From positions 930,001 through 994,000 of the forward strand of contig NZ_LPVZ01000020.1 in the NCBI RefSeq assembly GCF_001613795.1: DNA of 64,000 nucleotides. Reading direction: 5' to 3'. Positions 1-8,590 of this stretch are shown here, one piece after another; position 1 is the stretch's first letter; each line of letters begins with the position of its first letter. The DNA is from Thalassospira sp. MCCC 1A01148. Lineage in GTDB: Bacteria; Pseudomonadota; Alphaproteobacteria; Rhodospirillales; Thalassospiraceae. Both the position numbers and the translations under genes were made by a program. The notes under the pieces are model-generated. The model ran no database searches and had not been told where the DNA came from. It was given only the letters and a program-made list of their open reading frames with translations.

Positions 1-325
1 GCTTCTGGAACTTGCGCCCGATGCCCAGATTGGCGATCTCGGCCTCGTCCAGCTTGGTCAGATCAATCTCGCTTTTAAAAAGTACATCACCGGTATCAGG
101 CCGGGTTTTGCCGGTGATGATATCCATCATCGTAGTCTTGCCGGCCCCGTTCGGGCCGATGATGGCGCGCAGCTCACCCGGCTCGACATAGAATGACAGG
201 TTATTAAGCGCGCGGAACCCGTCAAAGGTTACCGACACCCCGTCAACATACAGGATGGTTTCCGATCTGGCGGATTTGACCTGTTCCTCGTCCGAGGCAT
301 TCACTTGAATGGCTGCTTCGCTCAT
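1..325 (-). CDS. urtD: Urea ABC transporter ATP-binding protein UrtD (partial, 3' end outside window)
   Basis: This is the N-terminal ~108 residues of one of the two ATPases that power urea import by the Urt high-affinity transporter. The reading begins at an ATG whose first base is 325 and runs off the left edge. The Walker A motif GPNGAGKTT is visible around positions 125-150, followed by a GRKFQ Q-loop region near the edge, both typical of the branched-chain-amino-acid/urea family (LivG-like). The start overlaps the urtC stop by 4 bases (ATGA, 322-325), indicating translational coupling. UrtE presumably follows outside the window. The identification as UrtD rests on gene order after urtA-urtB-urtC. 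Confidence 0.93.
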   Translation of the reverse strand, partial: MSEAAIQVNASDEEQVKSARSETILYVDGVSVTFDGFRALNNLSFYVEPGELRAIIGPNGAGKTTMMDIITGKTRPDTGDVLFKSEIDLTKLDEAEIANLGIGRKFQK

Positions 326-1497
326 GCCTTGCCTCCTTCATTTGCGCGGCGTTTGCGCCAGGCCGTGATGATGGATTGCCGGTCGGGCGATCCGAATGCC
401 GGGATGGCACCGATCACGCCTTTTGGCAGGAACAGGGTTACCGCAATGAACAACCCGCCGAGGAAGAACAACCAGAAGTCCGGCATCGCCCCGGTAAAGA
501 AGGTCTTGGCATAGTTGACGATAAACGCGCCCAGCACCGCCCCATACAGCGTGCCACGCCCGCCAACCGCAACCCAGATGACGATTTCAATCGAAAGGGC
601 CGGGGCAAATTCGCCCGGGTTGATGATCCCGACTTGCGGCACATAAAGCGCACCGGCAATACCAGCCATCACGGCTGAAACGGTAAAGACGAACAGCTTG
701 TAATACTCAACCCGGTATCCCGTGAAGCGCACCCGGCTTTCGGCATCACGAATGGCAATCAACACCTTGCCCAGACGCGACTGCGTAATGCCGCGCGCCA
801 CGACATAACAAATGCCCAGGAACACACAGGATGCGACAAACAAGCCAGCCCGCGTGCCATCCGATTGCAACGAATAGCCCAGCAGATCCTTGAAATCGGT
901 CAGGCCGTTATTGCCACCAAAGCCCATATCGTTGCGGAAGAAGGCCAGCAGCAACGCATAGGTCATGGCCTGCGTTATGATCGAAAGATACACACCCGTC
1001 ACGCGTGAGCGGAAGGCAAGGAAACCAAACACAAAGGCCAGAAGCCCCGGCACAAACATCGCCATGACGATGGCGAACCAGAACATGTCAAAGCCATACC
1101 AGTACCATGGCAATTCCTGCCAATTCAGGAAGACCATGAAGTCCGGCAGGACCGGATCGCCATAAACGCCGCGATCCCCGATCTGGCGCATCAGATACAT
1201 GCCCATGGCATAACCACCGAGCGCGAAGAACGCGCCGTGGCCCAGCGACAAAATCCCGCAGAAACCCCAGATCAGATCGACGCTCAAGGCAAGCAAAGCA
1301 TAGCAAAGATACTTGCCCAGCAAACTGACCATCCAGGTCGGCACATGAAAGGCGGAGCTTTCCGGCAGCAACAAGTTGCTCATCGGCACCAGAATGGCAG
1401 CCGCGATCAGAATGCCCAAAAGGATCATTCCACCACGGTCGTTCAGCAACCAGCCGATGACCGGCGTCATTTGATATTTTTGGCGGTAATCGGTCAT
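322..1497 (-). CDS. urtC: Urea ABC transporter permease UrtC
   Basis: A 391-residue inner-membrane permease, one of the two channel-forming subunits of the urea importer. It has about ten hydrophobic segments and the LivM-type core (for example GFCGILSLGHGAFFALGGYA near residues 80-100, and a VAVGGRGTLYGAVLGAF-type loop near 310). Length fits the UrtC family (about 360-400). It lies 3 bases after the urtB stop and overlaps urtD by 4 bases, so it is in the middle of the urtABCD operon. Confidence in UrtC rather than a generic LivM comes from the neighbouring UrtA and UrtB, which are diagnostic. Confidence 0.94.
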   Translation of the reverse strand: MTDYRQKYQMTPVIGWLLNDRGGMILLGILIAAAILVPMSNLLLPESSAFHVPTWMVSLLGKYLCYALLALSVDLIWGFCGILSLGHGAFFALGGYAMGMYLMRQIGDRGVYGDPVLPDFMVFLNWQELPWYWYGFDMFWFAIVMAMFVPGLLAFVFGFLAFRSRVTGVYLSIITQAMTYALLLAFFRNDMGFGGNNGLTDFKDLLGYSLQSDGTRAGLFVASCVFLGICYVVARGITQSRLGKVLIAIRDAESRVRFTGYRVEYYKLFVFTVSAVMAGIAGALYVPQVGIINPGEFAPALSIEIVIWVAVGGRGTLYGAVLGAFIVNYAKTFFTGAMPDFWLFFLGGLFIAVTLFLPKGVIGAIPAFGSPDRQSIITAWRKRRANEGGKA

Positions 1498-1500
1498 GGA

Positions 1501-3204
1501 TCAGGCCTCCACCGCGCGACCTTTAAGGGCAAACAGTCCCTTGGGTCGTTTCTGGATAAACAGGATCAGCGCAATCAGGACAAAGATCTTGGCCAGAACC
1601 GCACCTGCGACCGGCTCAAGGAACTTGTTCACAATCCCAAGGCTGAACGCGCCCAGTACCGTGCCCCAAAGGTTCCCGACCCCGCCGAACACGACGACCA
1701 TGAAACTGTCGATAATATAGGTCTGACCAAGGTTCGGGCTGACGTTTGAAATCTGGCTGAGTGCCACACCGGCGATGCCTGCAATCCCAGAGCCCAGACC
1801 AAATGTCAGCGCGTCGACATAGCCGGTGCGAATGCCAACCGACCCGGCCATGCGACGGTTTTGCGTGACAGCGCGCATCTGCAAACCAAACGCGGTATAG
1901 CGCAGCACAGCGGCAATGCCCGCAACAACGATGATGCTAAACAAAATGATCCAAAGCCGGTTATAGGTCAGCACCAGACCGGTCGAAAATTCAATCGCCC
2001 CACTCATGAAATCAGGTGCGGTAACCTGTTGGTTGGTCGCCCCGAAGATGGTCCGGATTGCTTGCTGCAAGACAAGGCTGACACCCCATGTCGCAAGCAG
2101 AGTTTCAAGCGGGCGACCATACAGGAAACGGATCACGGACCGTTCGATCACAACCCCGACCGCACCGGCGACAAGAAACGCCGCAGGTACTGAAATCGCC
2201 AGCGACCAGGCCGACCCGGATGGCAAAAATGATCCCAGCGCCTGCTGCACCATAAAGGTGGTATAGGCGCCAATCATGATCATCTCGCCATGGGCCATGT
2301 TGATGACCCCCATCACCCCAAAGGTAATGGCAAGACCAACAGCGGCGAGCAGCAGGACCGAACCCAGACTGATTCCGCGATAAACATCACCCACCGTCTG
2401 CCAGGTCGACAGGCGGCCTTCGACGGATTCAAGCGCATCATTGGCCGCGGCAATGACTTCGGGCTCAAAGCCGCCGGCCTCGGCACTGGCAACGAACTGA
2501 TAAAGCACCGCACGGATTTGCGGGGTGGTTTCGCTTGAAAGAACCTCGATCGCAGCCAGGCGTTCTTCGGTGGTTTCACCTGCCGCCAGCGCCATGGTCG
2601 CACGCGCCAGTTCCATACGGGCCAGAAGCGTTTCATCTTCTTCGCGATCAATCGCGCGCAAAAGCAACGGCAGCATCGCCGGATCACGGGCATCCATGAT
2701 CTGTTCCACCGCATTGGTCCGCGTCGTCAGATCCGGGCTAAACAGGTTCAGCGTCGCCAAGGCATCACGCAGCACACCGCGCAGACGGTTATTGACCTTG
2801 ATCTTGGAAATTTCCTTTGATCCGCTTTCGCCGATCTCTTCACCGCTGACGATGTCGATATGGGTATAAACCTTGCCCTGTTTGCGGGTGATCACGACAT
2901 GTTCGTCACTTTCGCGGACATAAAGGTCGCCTTCGAGCATCGCACGCAGGATCGGCGCAACACGGGGATCCCCGTCTGCTGCCATTTCCTCGATCACTTC
3001 GATTTTCTGGGTCGAACTTTTGGCATCAAGCCTTTCGGCAACGTTGCGAAGCTCTTCATCGCTATAGGCCATCGCCATATCGGGAACAGCCATGAAAAAG
3101 ATCAAAAGACAGGCCAGAACGGCACCAAGTCGACTGCCGGATTTCCGGGCCTGTTGAAGGCAGTGCGGAGAACGGCGCAGCATCGAAAACATGTCATTGC
3201 GCAT
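1501..3204 (-). CDS. urtB: Urea ABC transporter permease UrtB
   Basis: A 567-residue permease partner of UrtC. Residues about 1-50 contain a cleavable signal sequence ending around AMA-Y. Residues 50-290 form an extracytoplasmic helical/HEAT-like region (YSDEELRNVAERLDAKSS onward) found in UrtB but not in LivH. The LivH-type membrane domain follows (VMGVINMAHGEMIMIGAY; FGGVGNLWGTVLGAF). The frame is open upstream to 3330, but the ATG at 3204 is preferred: it is preceded by an AAAGG sequence and starts directly with a signal peptide, and the extra 42 codons have no family character. The role of the N-terminal domain is not established. Confidence 0.94.
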   Translation of the reverse strand: MRNDMFSMLRRSPHCLQQARKSGSRLGAVLACLLIFFMAVPDMAMAYSDEELRNVAERLDAKSSTQKIEVIEEMAADGDPRVAPILRAMLEGDLYVRESDEHVVITRKQGKVYTHIDIVSGEEIGESGSKEISKIKVNNRLRGVLRDALATLNLFSPDLTTRTNAVEQIMDARDPAMLPLLLRAIDREEDETLLARMELARATMALAAGETTEERLAAIEVLSSETTPQIRAVLYQFVASAEAGGFEPEVIAAANDALESVEGRLSTWQTVGDVYRGISLGSVLLLAAVGLAITFGVMGVINMAHGEMIMIGAYTTFMVQQALGSFLPSGSAWSLAISVPAAFLVAGAVGVVIERSVIRFLYGRPLETLLATWGVSLVLQQAIRTIFGATNQQVTAPDFMSGAIEFSTGLVLTYNRLWIILFSIIVVAGIAAVLRYTAFGLQMRAVTQNRRMAGSVGIRTGYVDALTFGLGSGIAGIAGVALSQISNVSPNLGQTYIIDSFMVVVFGGVGNLWGTVLGAFSLGIVNKFLEPVAGAVLAKIFVLIALILFIQKRPKGLFALKGRAVEA

Positions 3205-3330
3205 GATCACCAAACCTTTGAATACAAAACGGAAAAGGAAATAAAGAATTGTTGGGCATAGCCCCGCAGAAAGGCCGCCCCAAAGTGAACAGGCCGGTCG
3301 CACAGCTGCAACCGGCCCATCCAAAACCAA

Positions 3331-4605
3331 TTAGTACATCGGTTTTTCACAGTTGCCGCAGACCCACGGATAGGTCCAGTCGGCGGTCAGCTTTGCGCTT
3401 TCCGGCAGGAAGTCCGACCATGCATCGCCAACGACGGTGCCTTCGGTTTCCCAAACGATGTCGAACTGGCCATTATCCTGAACCTCGCCGATCAGAACCG
3501 GCTTGGACAGGTGGTGGTTGGTGTTCATGACAGCAGTGCCACCGGTCAGGTTGGCAACTTCCTGGCCATACATTGCCTGACGAACAGCATCGACATCGGT
3601 TGTGCCAGCCTGCTCAACAGCCTGTTTCCACATGTTGAAGCCGATATAGGTTGCTTCCATCGGGTCGTTGGTTACGCGCGACTCATCACCGATGAAGGCG
3701 TGCCATTTTTCGATGAAGGCAGCATTGGCATCAGACTCGACCGACTGGAAATAGTTCCAGGCAGCAAGGTGACCAACCAGCGGCGCGGTATCGATACCGG
3801 CCAGCTCTTCTTCACCAACCGAGAAGGCAACAACCGGAATGTCTTCGGCTTTGATGCCCTGGTTTGCCAGTTCCTTGTAGAACGGAACGTTGGCGTCACC
3901 GTTAATGGTCGAAACCACGGCGGTTTTCTTGCCAGCAGATGCGAATGCTTTCACGTCAGCAACAATCGACTGCCAGTCGGAATGACCGAACGGGGTGTAG
4001 TTCTCCATGATGTCTTCATCGGAGATACCCTTGCCGTTCAGATAAGAACGCAGGATCTTGTTGGTGGTACGCGGATACACATAGTCGGTACCCAGAAGAA
4101 CGATACGCTCGGCAGAGCCGCCATCTTCGCTCATCAGGTAATCAACAGCCGGAATGGCCTGCTGGTTCGGAGCTGCACCGGTATAGAACACGTTGCGCGA
4201 GCTTTCCTCGCCTTCGTACTGGACCGGATAGAACAGCATGCTGTTGAGTTCTTCGAAGACCGGCAGAACCGATTTACGCGAAACCGACGTCCAGCAACCG
4301 AACACAACATCAACCTGTTCCTGTTCGATCAGCTCACGGGCTTTTTCGGCAAACAGCGGCCAGTCAGAAGCCGGGTCAACGACCACTGCTTCAACTTCCT
4401 TGCCAAGCAGGCCACCATTCTTGTTCAGATCGTCAACCAGCATCAGGACAGTGTCCTTCAGCGTGGTTTCGGAAATCGCCATCGTCCCGGAAAGAGAGTG
4501 CAGCACGCCAACCTTGATGGTCTCTGCTGCCTGTGCGGCTGACATTGCCATCGCAGACACTGCCATGGCCCCGGCGCCGATAAGCGCCTGAAGCTTCTTA
4601 TTCAT
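3331..4605 (-). CDS. urtA: Urea ABC transporter substrate-binding protein UrtA
   Basis: The periplasmic urea-binding protein, 424 residues, with a classic Sec signal peptide (cleavage near SAAQA-AET, residue 26). It has the FmdD/UrtA features: IKVGVLHSLSGTMAISE at the mature N-terminus, DPASDWPLFAEKARELI, and VFGCWTSVSRKSVLPVFEE. The C-terminus ends in a CGNC motif (WVCGNCEKPMY), as is usual in this family. It is the first gene of the operon and is preceded by a sigma-54-type promoter, which fits nitrogen control of urea uptake. Cytosolic fate of the urea (urease or urea carboxylase) is not visible in this window. Confidence 0.96.
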   Translation of the reverse strand: MNKKLQALIGAGAMAVSAMAMSAAQAAETIKVGVLHSLSGTMAISETTLKDTVLMLVDDLNKNGGLLGKEVEAVVVDPASDWPLFAEKARELIEQEQVDVVFGCWTSVSRKSVLPVFEELNSMLFYPVQYEGEESSRNVFYTGAAPNQQAIPAVDYLMSEDGGSAERIVLLGTDYVYPRTTNKILRSYLNGKGISDEDIMENYTPFGHSDWQSIVADVKAFASAGKKTAVVSTINGDANVPFYKELANQGIKAEDIPVVAFSVGEEELAGIDTAPLVGHLAAWNYFQSVESDANAAFIEKWHAFIGDESRVTNDPMEATYIGFNMWKQAVEQAGTTDVDAVRQAMYGQEVANLTGGTAVMNTNHHLSKPVLIGEVQDNGQFDIVWETEGTVVGDAWSDFLPESAKLTADWTYPWVCGNCEKPMY

Positions 4606-4968
4606 TTATAGCCTCCACTGAGTTTTTATTGCACCGCCACCTCACTTGCTAAAACCGTGCCAGACTCAGAGGCCAAATCGAATAAAATCACGAATCGAGG
4701 GATTTCCACGCAATAAGCGATCATTCTACAGCTTGTTTTGGGAAAATATTTGCGCAAACCGCGTTTTGTATGACTATTTTTCAATCAATGATCACATTTT
4801 GATTATTTTTTGATCACATTGACGCCGCTGTATTCACAGCTTATCTCAGGGGCGGAAGTTTCGCCTTTACTGAGCTTATTGCACCACAATCTGCCCTGTG
4901 CTGGCGGCTTCCTGCCCCGTCGGGAAACCGGCGGGGCGCACCACTTCAGAACACCGGCTCGGACCGGA
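4606..4968. other. Intergenic regulatory region upstream of urtA
   Basis: A 363-base noncoding stretch between the LysR gene and urtA, both on the minus strand. The half next to urtA is AT-rich (4660-4830) and carries the sigma-54 promoter. A GC-rich hairpin with a GAAA loop (4916-4937, CCCCGTCGG / CCGGCGGGG) lies 30 bases after the LysR stop and may help end that transcript, although it lacks a strong T-run. No clear NtrC palindrome was found. A GCAC half-site pair near 4867-4890 has the wrong spacing. Confidence 0.6.
4648..4662 (-). promoter_or_regulatory. Sigma-54 (RpoN) -24/-12 promoter for urtA
   Basis: On the minus strand the sequence reads TGGCACGGTTTTAGC. It matches the RpoN consensus TGGCACG-N4-TTGC at every position of the -24 box and at the invariant GC of the -12 box, with one change (TAGC for TTGC). 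The -12 element lies 43 bases before the urtA ATG. RpoN/NtrC control of urea transport is known in proteobacteria; this specific site is an inference from sequence. Confidence 0.75.
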
Positions 4969-5922
4969 TCATTCCGCTGCGATCAAACCTGATGTTGGTG
5001 AAATTGACCCGATCACCGTCCGAATTTGATCGCGCAACCAGATCAAACCAACATCCTTGTCTGTCCACACAGCCCAATTCATTGTGACCGGCGGGAACGA
5101 GACCTCAATCGGCATCGGCCCATAGGACAACCCGAACAGCGATGCATATTGTGTCGCAATTCGATTGGGTACTGTTGCAATCACCGCACTATTACGCGCC
5201 GCCGCCAGAAGCGGCATGAAGTCCGGCGCTGCCAGTACAACATCAAGCTCGATCCCCATACCCTGAAGTGCCACCCCGACACATCCTGCGACATTTTCCG
5301 TTTGCGACAAAACGGCATGACGCGAGGCCAGATACGCTTCGCGCGACAACGGGACGGTCAGATCAAGAATATCGGGATTAAAGCAACACGCGACTTCCGA
5401 ATTAAAAAGCACCTCGCCGAAATTGCTTGATTTCAGCTGGCTCTTGCAGCCAATCGCAACATCGATTTCGCCACCATTGATCATGTGATCAACCGTTTCC
5501 GCGGTAATCGTTCGGCTCAGAATCTTGAGCCCCGGCGCCTCATGCTGAAGATGCCGCAAAAGGACCGGCAACAGGATCATGTCCATCTCGCCGGTGACAC
5601 CCAGCCGGAAAACACGCTCGGCGGTTTTCGGATCGAAACAATCCGTGGCCTGAATGGCGTTTTGTGCCTGCGAAAGTGCCGTACGCACCGGCCCGGCCAA
5701 CGCCCGCGCCTTGGCAGTTGGCTGCATCTTTTGCCCGACGCGAACAAACAGGTCATCTGCCATCAACATGCGCAACGTATTAAGATTGTGACTCATCGCA
5801 GACTGCCCGATCCGCAGTTTCTCTGCGGCCTTGGTCACGCTCATCTCCTGCATCATTGCGTCAAACGCAATCATCAGGTTGAGGTCAAAAGACCGTAAAT
5901 TGAAATGATCAATATTATCCAT
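4969..5922 (-). CDS. LysR family transcriptional regulator
   Basis: A 317-residue LysR-type regulator. The N-terminal winged helix-turn-helix is at about residues 11-70 (LNLMIAFDAMMQEMSVTKAAEKLRIGQSAMSHNL...), followed by an effector-binding domain that resembles the NodD/PcpR-like PBP2 fold. It is divergent from the exported metallo-hydrolase gene starting at 6022, with about 100 bases between them. By the usual LysR arrangement that hydrolase is its likeliest target. The effector is unknown. Confidence 0.88.
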   Translation of the reverse strand: MDNIDHFNLRSFDLNLMIAFDAMMQEMSVTKAAEKLRIGQSAMSHNLNTLRMLMADDLFVRVGQKMQPTAKARALAGPVRTALSQAQNAIQATDCFDPKTAERVFRLGVTGEMDMILLPVLLRHLQHEAPGLKILSRTITAETVDHMINGGEIDVAIGCKSQLKSSNFGEVLFNSEVACCFNPDILDLTVPLSREAYLASRHAVLSQTENVAGCVGVALQGMGIELDVVLAAPDFMPLLAAARNSAVIATVPNRIATQYASLFGLSYGPMPIEVSFPPVTMNWAVWTDKDVGLIWLRDQIRTVIGSISPTSGLIAAE

Positions 5923-6021
5923 GACTGGTATCGATTTGATTACTGACTTCGTGCACTATAGCCTTTCCCCATCAGCTGACAACCCGCCGGTTCACACCGG
6001 CATGATTTGAGGGAAAAGAAA

Positions 6022-7005
6022 ATGTTATCACGTCGCGATTTGCTAAAAAGCACGCTTGCCGCAGGCGCCGTGGGTGCCGTTGGCAGCACGGTCTTTGTTC
6101 CGCTTGCCGCCAAGGCCAAAGCCCCCCTGGCCGGAACGCAGGCCCCTGGCTATTACCGGGTGATGGTCGGTGATGTCGAAGTCACTGCCCTTTCGGACGG
6201 TGCTGCGCAATTCCCCATCGCTGACCTTTATGTCAACACCACCCCGGAACAGGCGCGCCTGGCCCTTGCCAATGCCTTTCAGGGAACCCCGACCTATCTT
6301 TCGGTGAATGCCTATTTGCTGAATTTTGGTGATCGTCTTGTCCTGCTTGATGCAGGCACCAGCGATCTGATGGGGCCGGCACTGGGTAAACTTCCCGCCA
6401 ACATCGTTGCCTCGGGTTATCATCCCGATCAGATTGATGATGTGGTGATCACGCATATTCACCCCGACCACACCGGCGGCCTGACACTGGCTGGCGCAAA
6501 GGTCTTCCCCAACGCCACGGTGCATGTCCCCGAAGCCGACAAGGCCTTCTGGCTGAGTGCCGAAAACAAGGCAAATGCCCCCGAAGACACCAAAGGCTTC
6601 TTTGATCAGGCCGTGGCTTCAATCAAGCCATACGAAGACAGCAACACGCTTCAAACCTATGCGCCGGACGAGGCAGCCATCGCAGGCAAGATCAACTCGA
6701 CCTTCCGCCCCGGCCACACGCCCGGTCACAGTGCACTTTGGATCGAAAGCAACGGCGAGAAGTTTGTCTATTGGGGTGACATCACCCATGGCGATGTTGT
6801 CCAGTTTGACGATCCGAACGTCGCCATTGTGTTTGATGGCGATACCGAACTGGCGATCAAGTCGCGTGAAGCCGCCTTTGCCGAAGCAGTACAGGAAAAA
6901 TACCTTGTTGCTGGCTGCCATGTCGCCTTCCCGGGCCTTGGTCACGTGCGGGAAGACGCCACCATGTATGACTGGGTGCCAATGAACTATCGCGCTGACG
7001 TCTAA
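6022..7005 (+). CDS. Tat-exported metallo-beta-lactamase-fold hydrolase
   Basis: A 327-residue periplasmic MBL-fold enzyme. It begins with a twin-arginine signal (SRRDLLK, residues 3-9, then a hydrophobic stretch and an AKA-like cleavage region near 31-34). The zinc-binding motif HIHPDH is at residues 145-150. Further His/Asp ligands lie in GHTPGHS, YWGDITHGD and GCHVAFPG, the pattern of the lactonase/methyl-parathion-hydrolase-like subgroup. The ATG at 6022 is chosen over the upstream TTG at 6007 because GAGGGAAAAG sits just before it. It is divergent from a LysR gene. Substrate is unknown; lactone or phosphotriester hydrolysis is only a family-level guess. Confidence 0.85.
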   Translation: MLSRRDLLKSTLAAGAVGAVGSTVFVPLAAKAKAPLAGTQAPGYYRVMVGDVEVTALSDGAAQFPIADLYVNTTPEQARLALANAFQGTPTYLSVNAYLLNFGDRLVLLDAGTSDLMGPALGKLPANIVASGYHPDQIDDVVITHIHPDHTGGLTLAGAKVFPNATVHVPEADKAFWLSAENKANAPEDTKGFFDQAVASIKPYEDSNTLQTYAPDEAAIAGKINSTFRPGHTPGHSALWIESNGEKFVYWGDITHGDVVQFDDPNVAIVFDGDTELAIKSREAAFAEAVQEKYLVAGCHVAFPGLGHVREDATMYDWVPMNYRADV

Positions 7006-7060
7006 GACCGGGAATGTGATCCCCCATCCCCACCGGTTTACCGACGACCCGTCAACGCAA

Positions 7061-7089
7061 AAGGGCGGTCGCATGATGCGGCCGCCCTT
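7061..7089. terminator. Bidirectional terminator between the MBL hydrolase and puuD
   Basis: AAGGGCGG and CCGCCCTT form a stem with additional pairing inside (CGCAT/ATGCG). A-rich sequence lies before it and a TTT follows, between two convergent genes. Confidence 0.75.
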
Positions 7090-7114
7090 TCCTGTTGTTC
7101 CCTGCGCAACTTGC

Positions 7115-8338
7115 CTATTCAGGCATGCCCGCGCGGATCCACTGACCAAGCTGGGCGCGCTCTTCGTCCGTCATTTCCGTTAAATTGCCAAGCGGCATCG
7201 CCCGCCCGATGACGGCCTGCGCCAGGATGCGCTGTGCGCTGGCTTCGATCTGGGCCAAATCATCAAACATCACGCCTGCCGGGGCTTCGTCAAAACCCTC
7301 ATCACTTGGATTGGCGGAATGGCACGTCGTGCATCGCGTCTGGACAATCGCCAGTGCATGATCAGCGGTAATGATGTCTTCATCGGCCAGCTTGACTGCA
7401 TCGGGGTCATAGCTTGCAAACATCGCCAGCACCGCCATACCGACACCTGCGGCCGGAAGTTGCCAGACAATCGCCTTGCCGGTGCCACCGGCATTGCGCG
7501 TATTGAAGAAATGCCGCACCAGACCGCCGATGATCAGGATCAGCCCGACAATCAGCCACGACTGGTCATGTGAAAACAGCATCGAATAGTGGTTGCTGAT
7601 CATCATCAGCAATACCGGAAGCGTCAGGTAGTTATTGTGCGTTGAACGCTGCTTGGCCTGAAGACCCAGTTTCGGGTCGGGCTTTTCGCCGGCCATCAGA
7701 CTGGCCACGACCTTTTTCTGGTTCGGAATGATGATGCGAAACACGTTGGCGGCCATGATCGTGCCAATCATCGCACCCACATGGATAAACGCACCGCGCC
7801 CACTGAACACATGGGTAAACAGATAGCTTGCGGCCATGATCAGGATGAAAAGCGCAACCGCCAGCGTATCGGTGCGTTTGCCAATCGCACTTTTGCAGAT
7901 GATGTCATAGATCACCCACCCGGCAAACAGGCTGCCAAGCCCGATCAGGATCGCGTCCATCTTGGTAAGCGCCAGCACGCTTGGGTCGATCAGATAGCTT
8001 TCGGCACTCCAGTAATACATGGTGACCAGAAGCGCAAAGCCGGTAATCCAGGTGAAATAGGCCTCGTATTTGAACCAGTGCAGTTCGGGCGGCATGGAAC
8101 TGGGGGCGACCATCCATTTGTTCACATGATAAAAACCACCACCATGGACCATCCAGGCTTCGCCATAGACGCCCTCATCCATGCCCGGACGCTTGCGCAG
8201 GGACAAATCCAGCCACACGAAATAGAACGAAGACCCGATCCAGGCGATGCCCGTAATCAAATGCGCCCAGCGCAGGATCAGATTGATCCAGTCCTGAAAC
8301 AGAATATCCACGGTGTTTGAAACCTCCGTCTCGCCCAT
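7115..8338 (-). CDS. puuD: Membrane-bound cytochrome c urate oxidase PuuD
   Basis: This enzyme oxidises urate to 5-hydroxyisourate and passes electrons to the respiratory chain. The protein (~407 residues) has an N-terminal urate hydroxylase domain of about eight membrane helices (WINLILRWAHLITGIAWIG onward). The C-terminal cytochrome c domain has a heme motif CTTCH near residue 336 and a Met ligand in AMPLGNLTEMT. The start is uncertain: ATG at 8338 is used, but a GTG (VDILFQ) 11 bases after a GGAGG is possible, and the frame is open to 8413. PuuD supplies the step between xanthine dehydrogenase and UraH encoded 11-17 kb away. Confidence 0.93.
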   Translation of the reverse strand: MGETEVSNTVDILFQDWINLILRWAHLITGIAWIGSSFYFVWLDLSLRKRPGMDEGVYGEAWMVHGGGFYHVNKWMVAPSSMPPELHWFKYEAYFTWITGFALLVTMYYWSAESYLIDPSVLALTKMDAILIGLGSLFAGWVIYDIICKSAIGKRTDTLAVALFILIMAASYLFTHVFSGRGAFIHVGAMIGTIMAANVFRIIIPNQKKVVASLMAGEKPDPKLGLQAKQRSTHNNYLTLPVLLMMISNHYSMLFSHDQSWLIVGLILIIGGLVRHFFNTRNAGGTGKAIVWQLPAAGVGMAVLAMFASYDPDAVKLADEDIITADHALAIVQTRCTTCHSANPSDEGFDEAPAGVMFDDLAQIEASAQRILAQAVIGRAMPLGNLTEMTDEERAQLGQWIRAGMPE

Positions 8339-8590
8339 GCGCGGTTTCCGGCGCGCTGGCAGCCCTGCCTTAAATGATGCCCCGGGCCGCGTGAATGGCT
8401 CTGATGGCAGCATTTTGCCCGGGTCTAATTCAGTCGATCTGTAACACAGTCCCCCGACCGCCTCTATTATTTAGGGGTTGAGCATAATCGAAATGACTTT
8501 CAAAATAATCTTTAAAATGGCAGAGTGTGGCCGCTAATCTGCACATATAATGTTTTAAAAAGACCTCAGACATCAGGAGCTTCCCGCGCC

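Noticed and set aside
4867-4890. NtrC binding site upstream of urtA
   Set aside because: The GCACC and GTGC half-sites are too far apart for an NtrC site (GCAC-N7-GTGC type).
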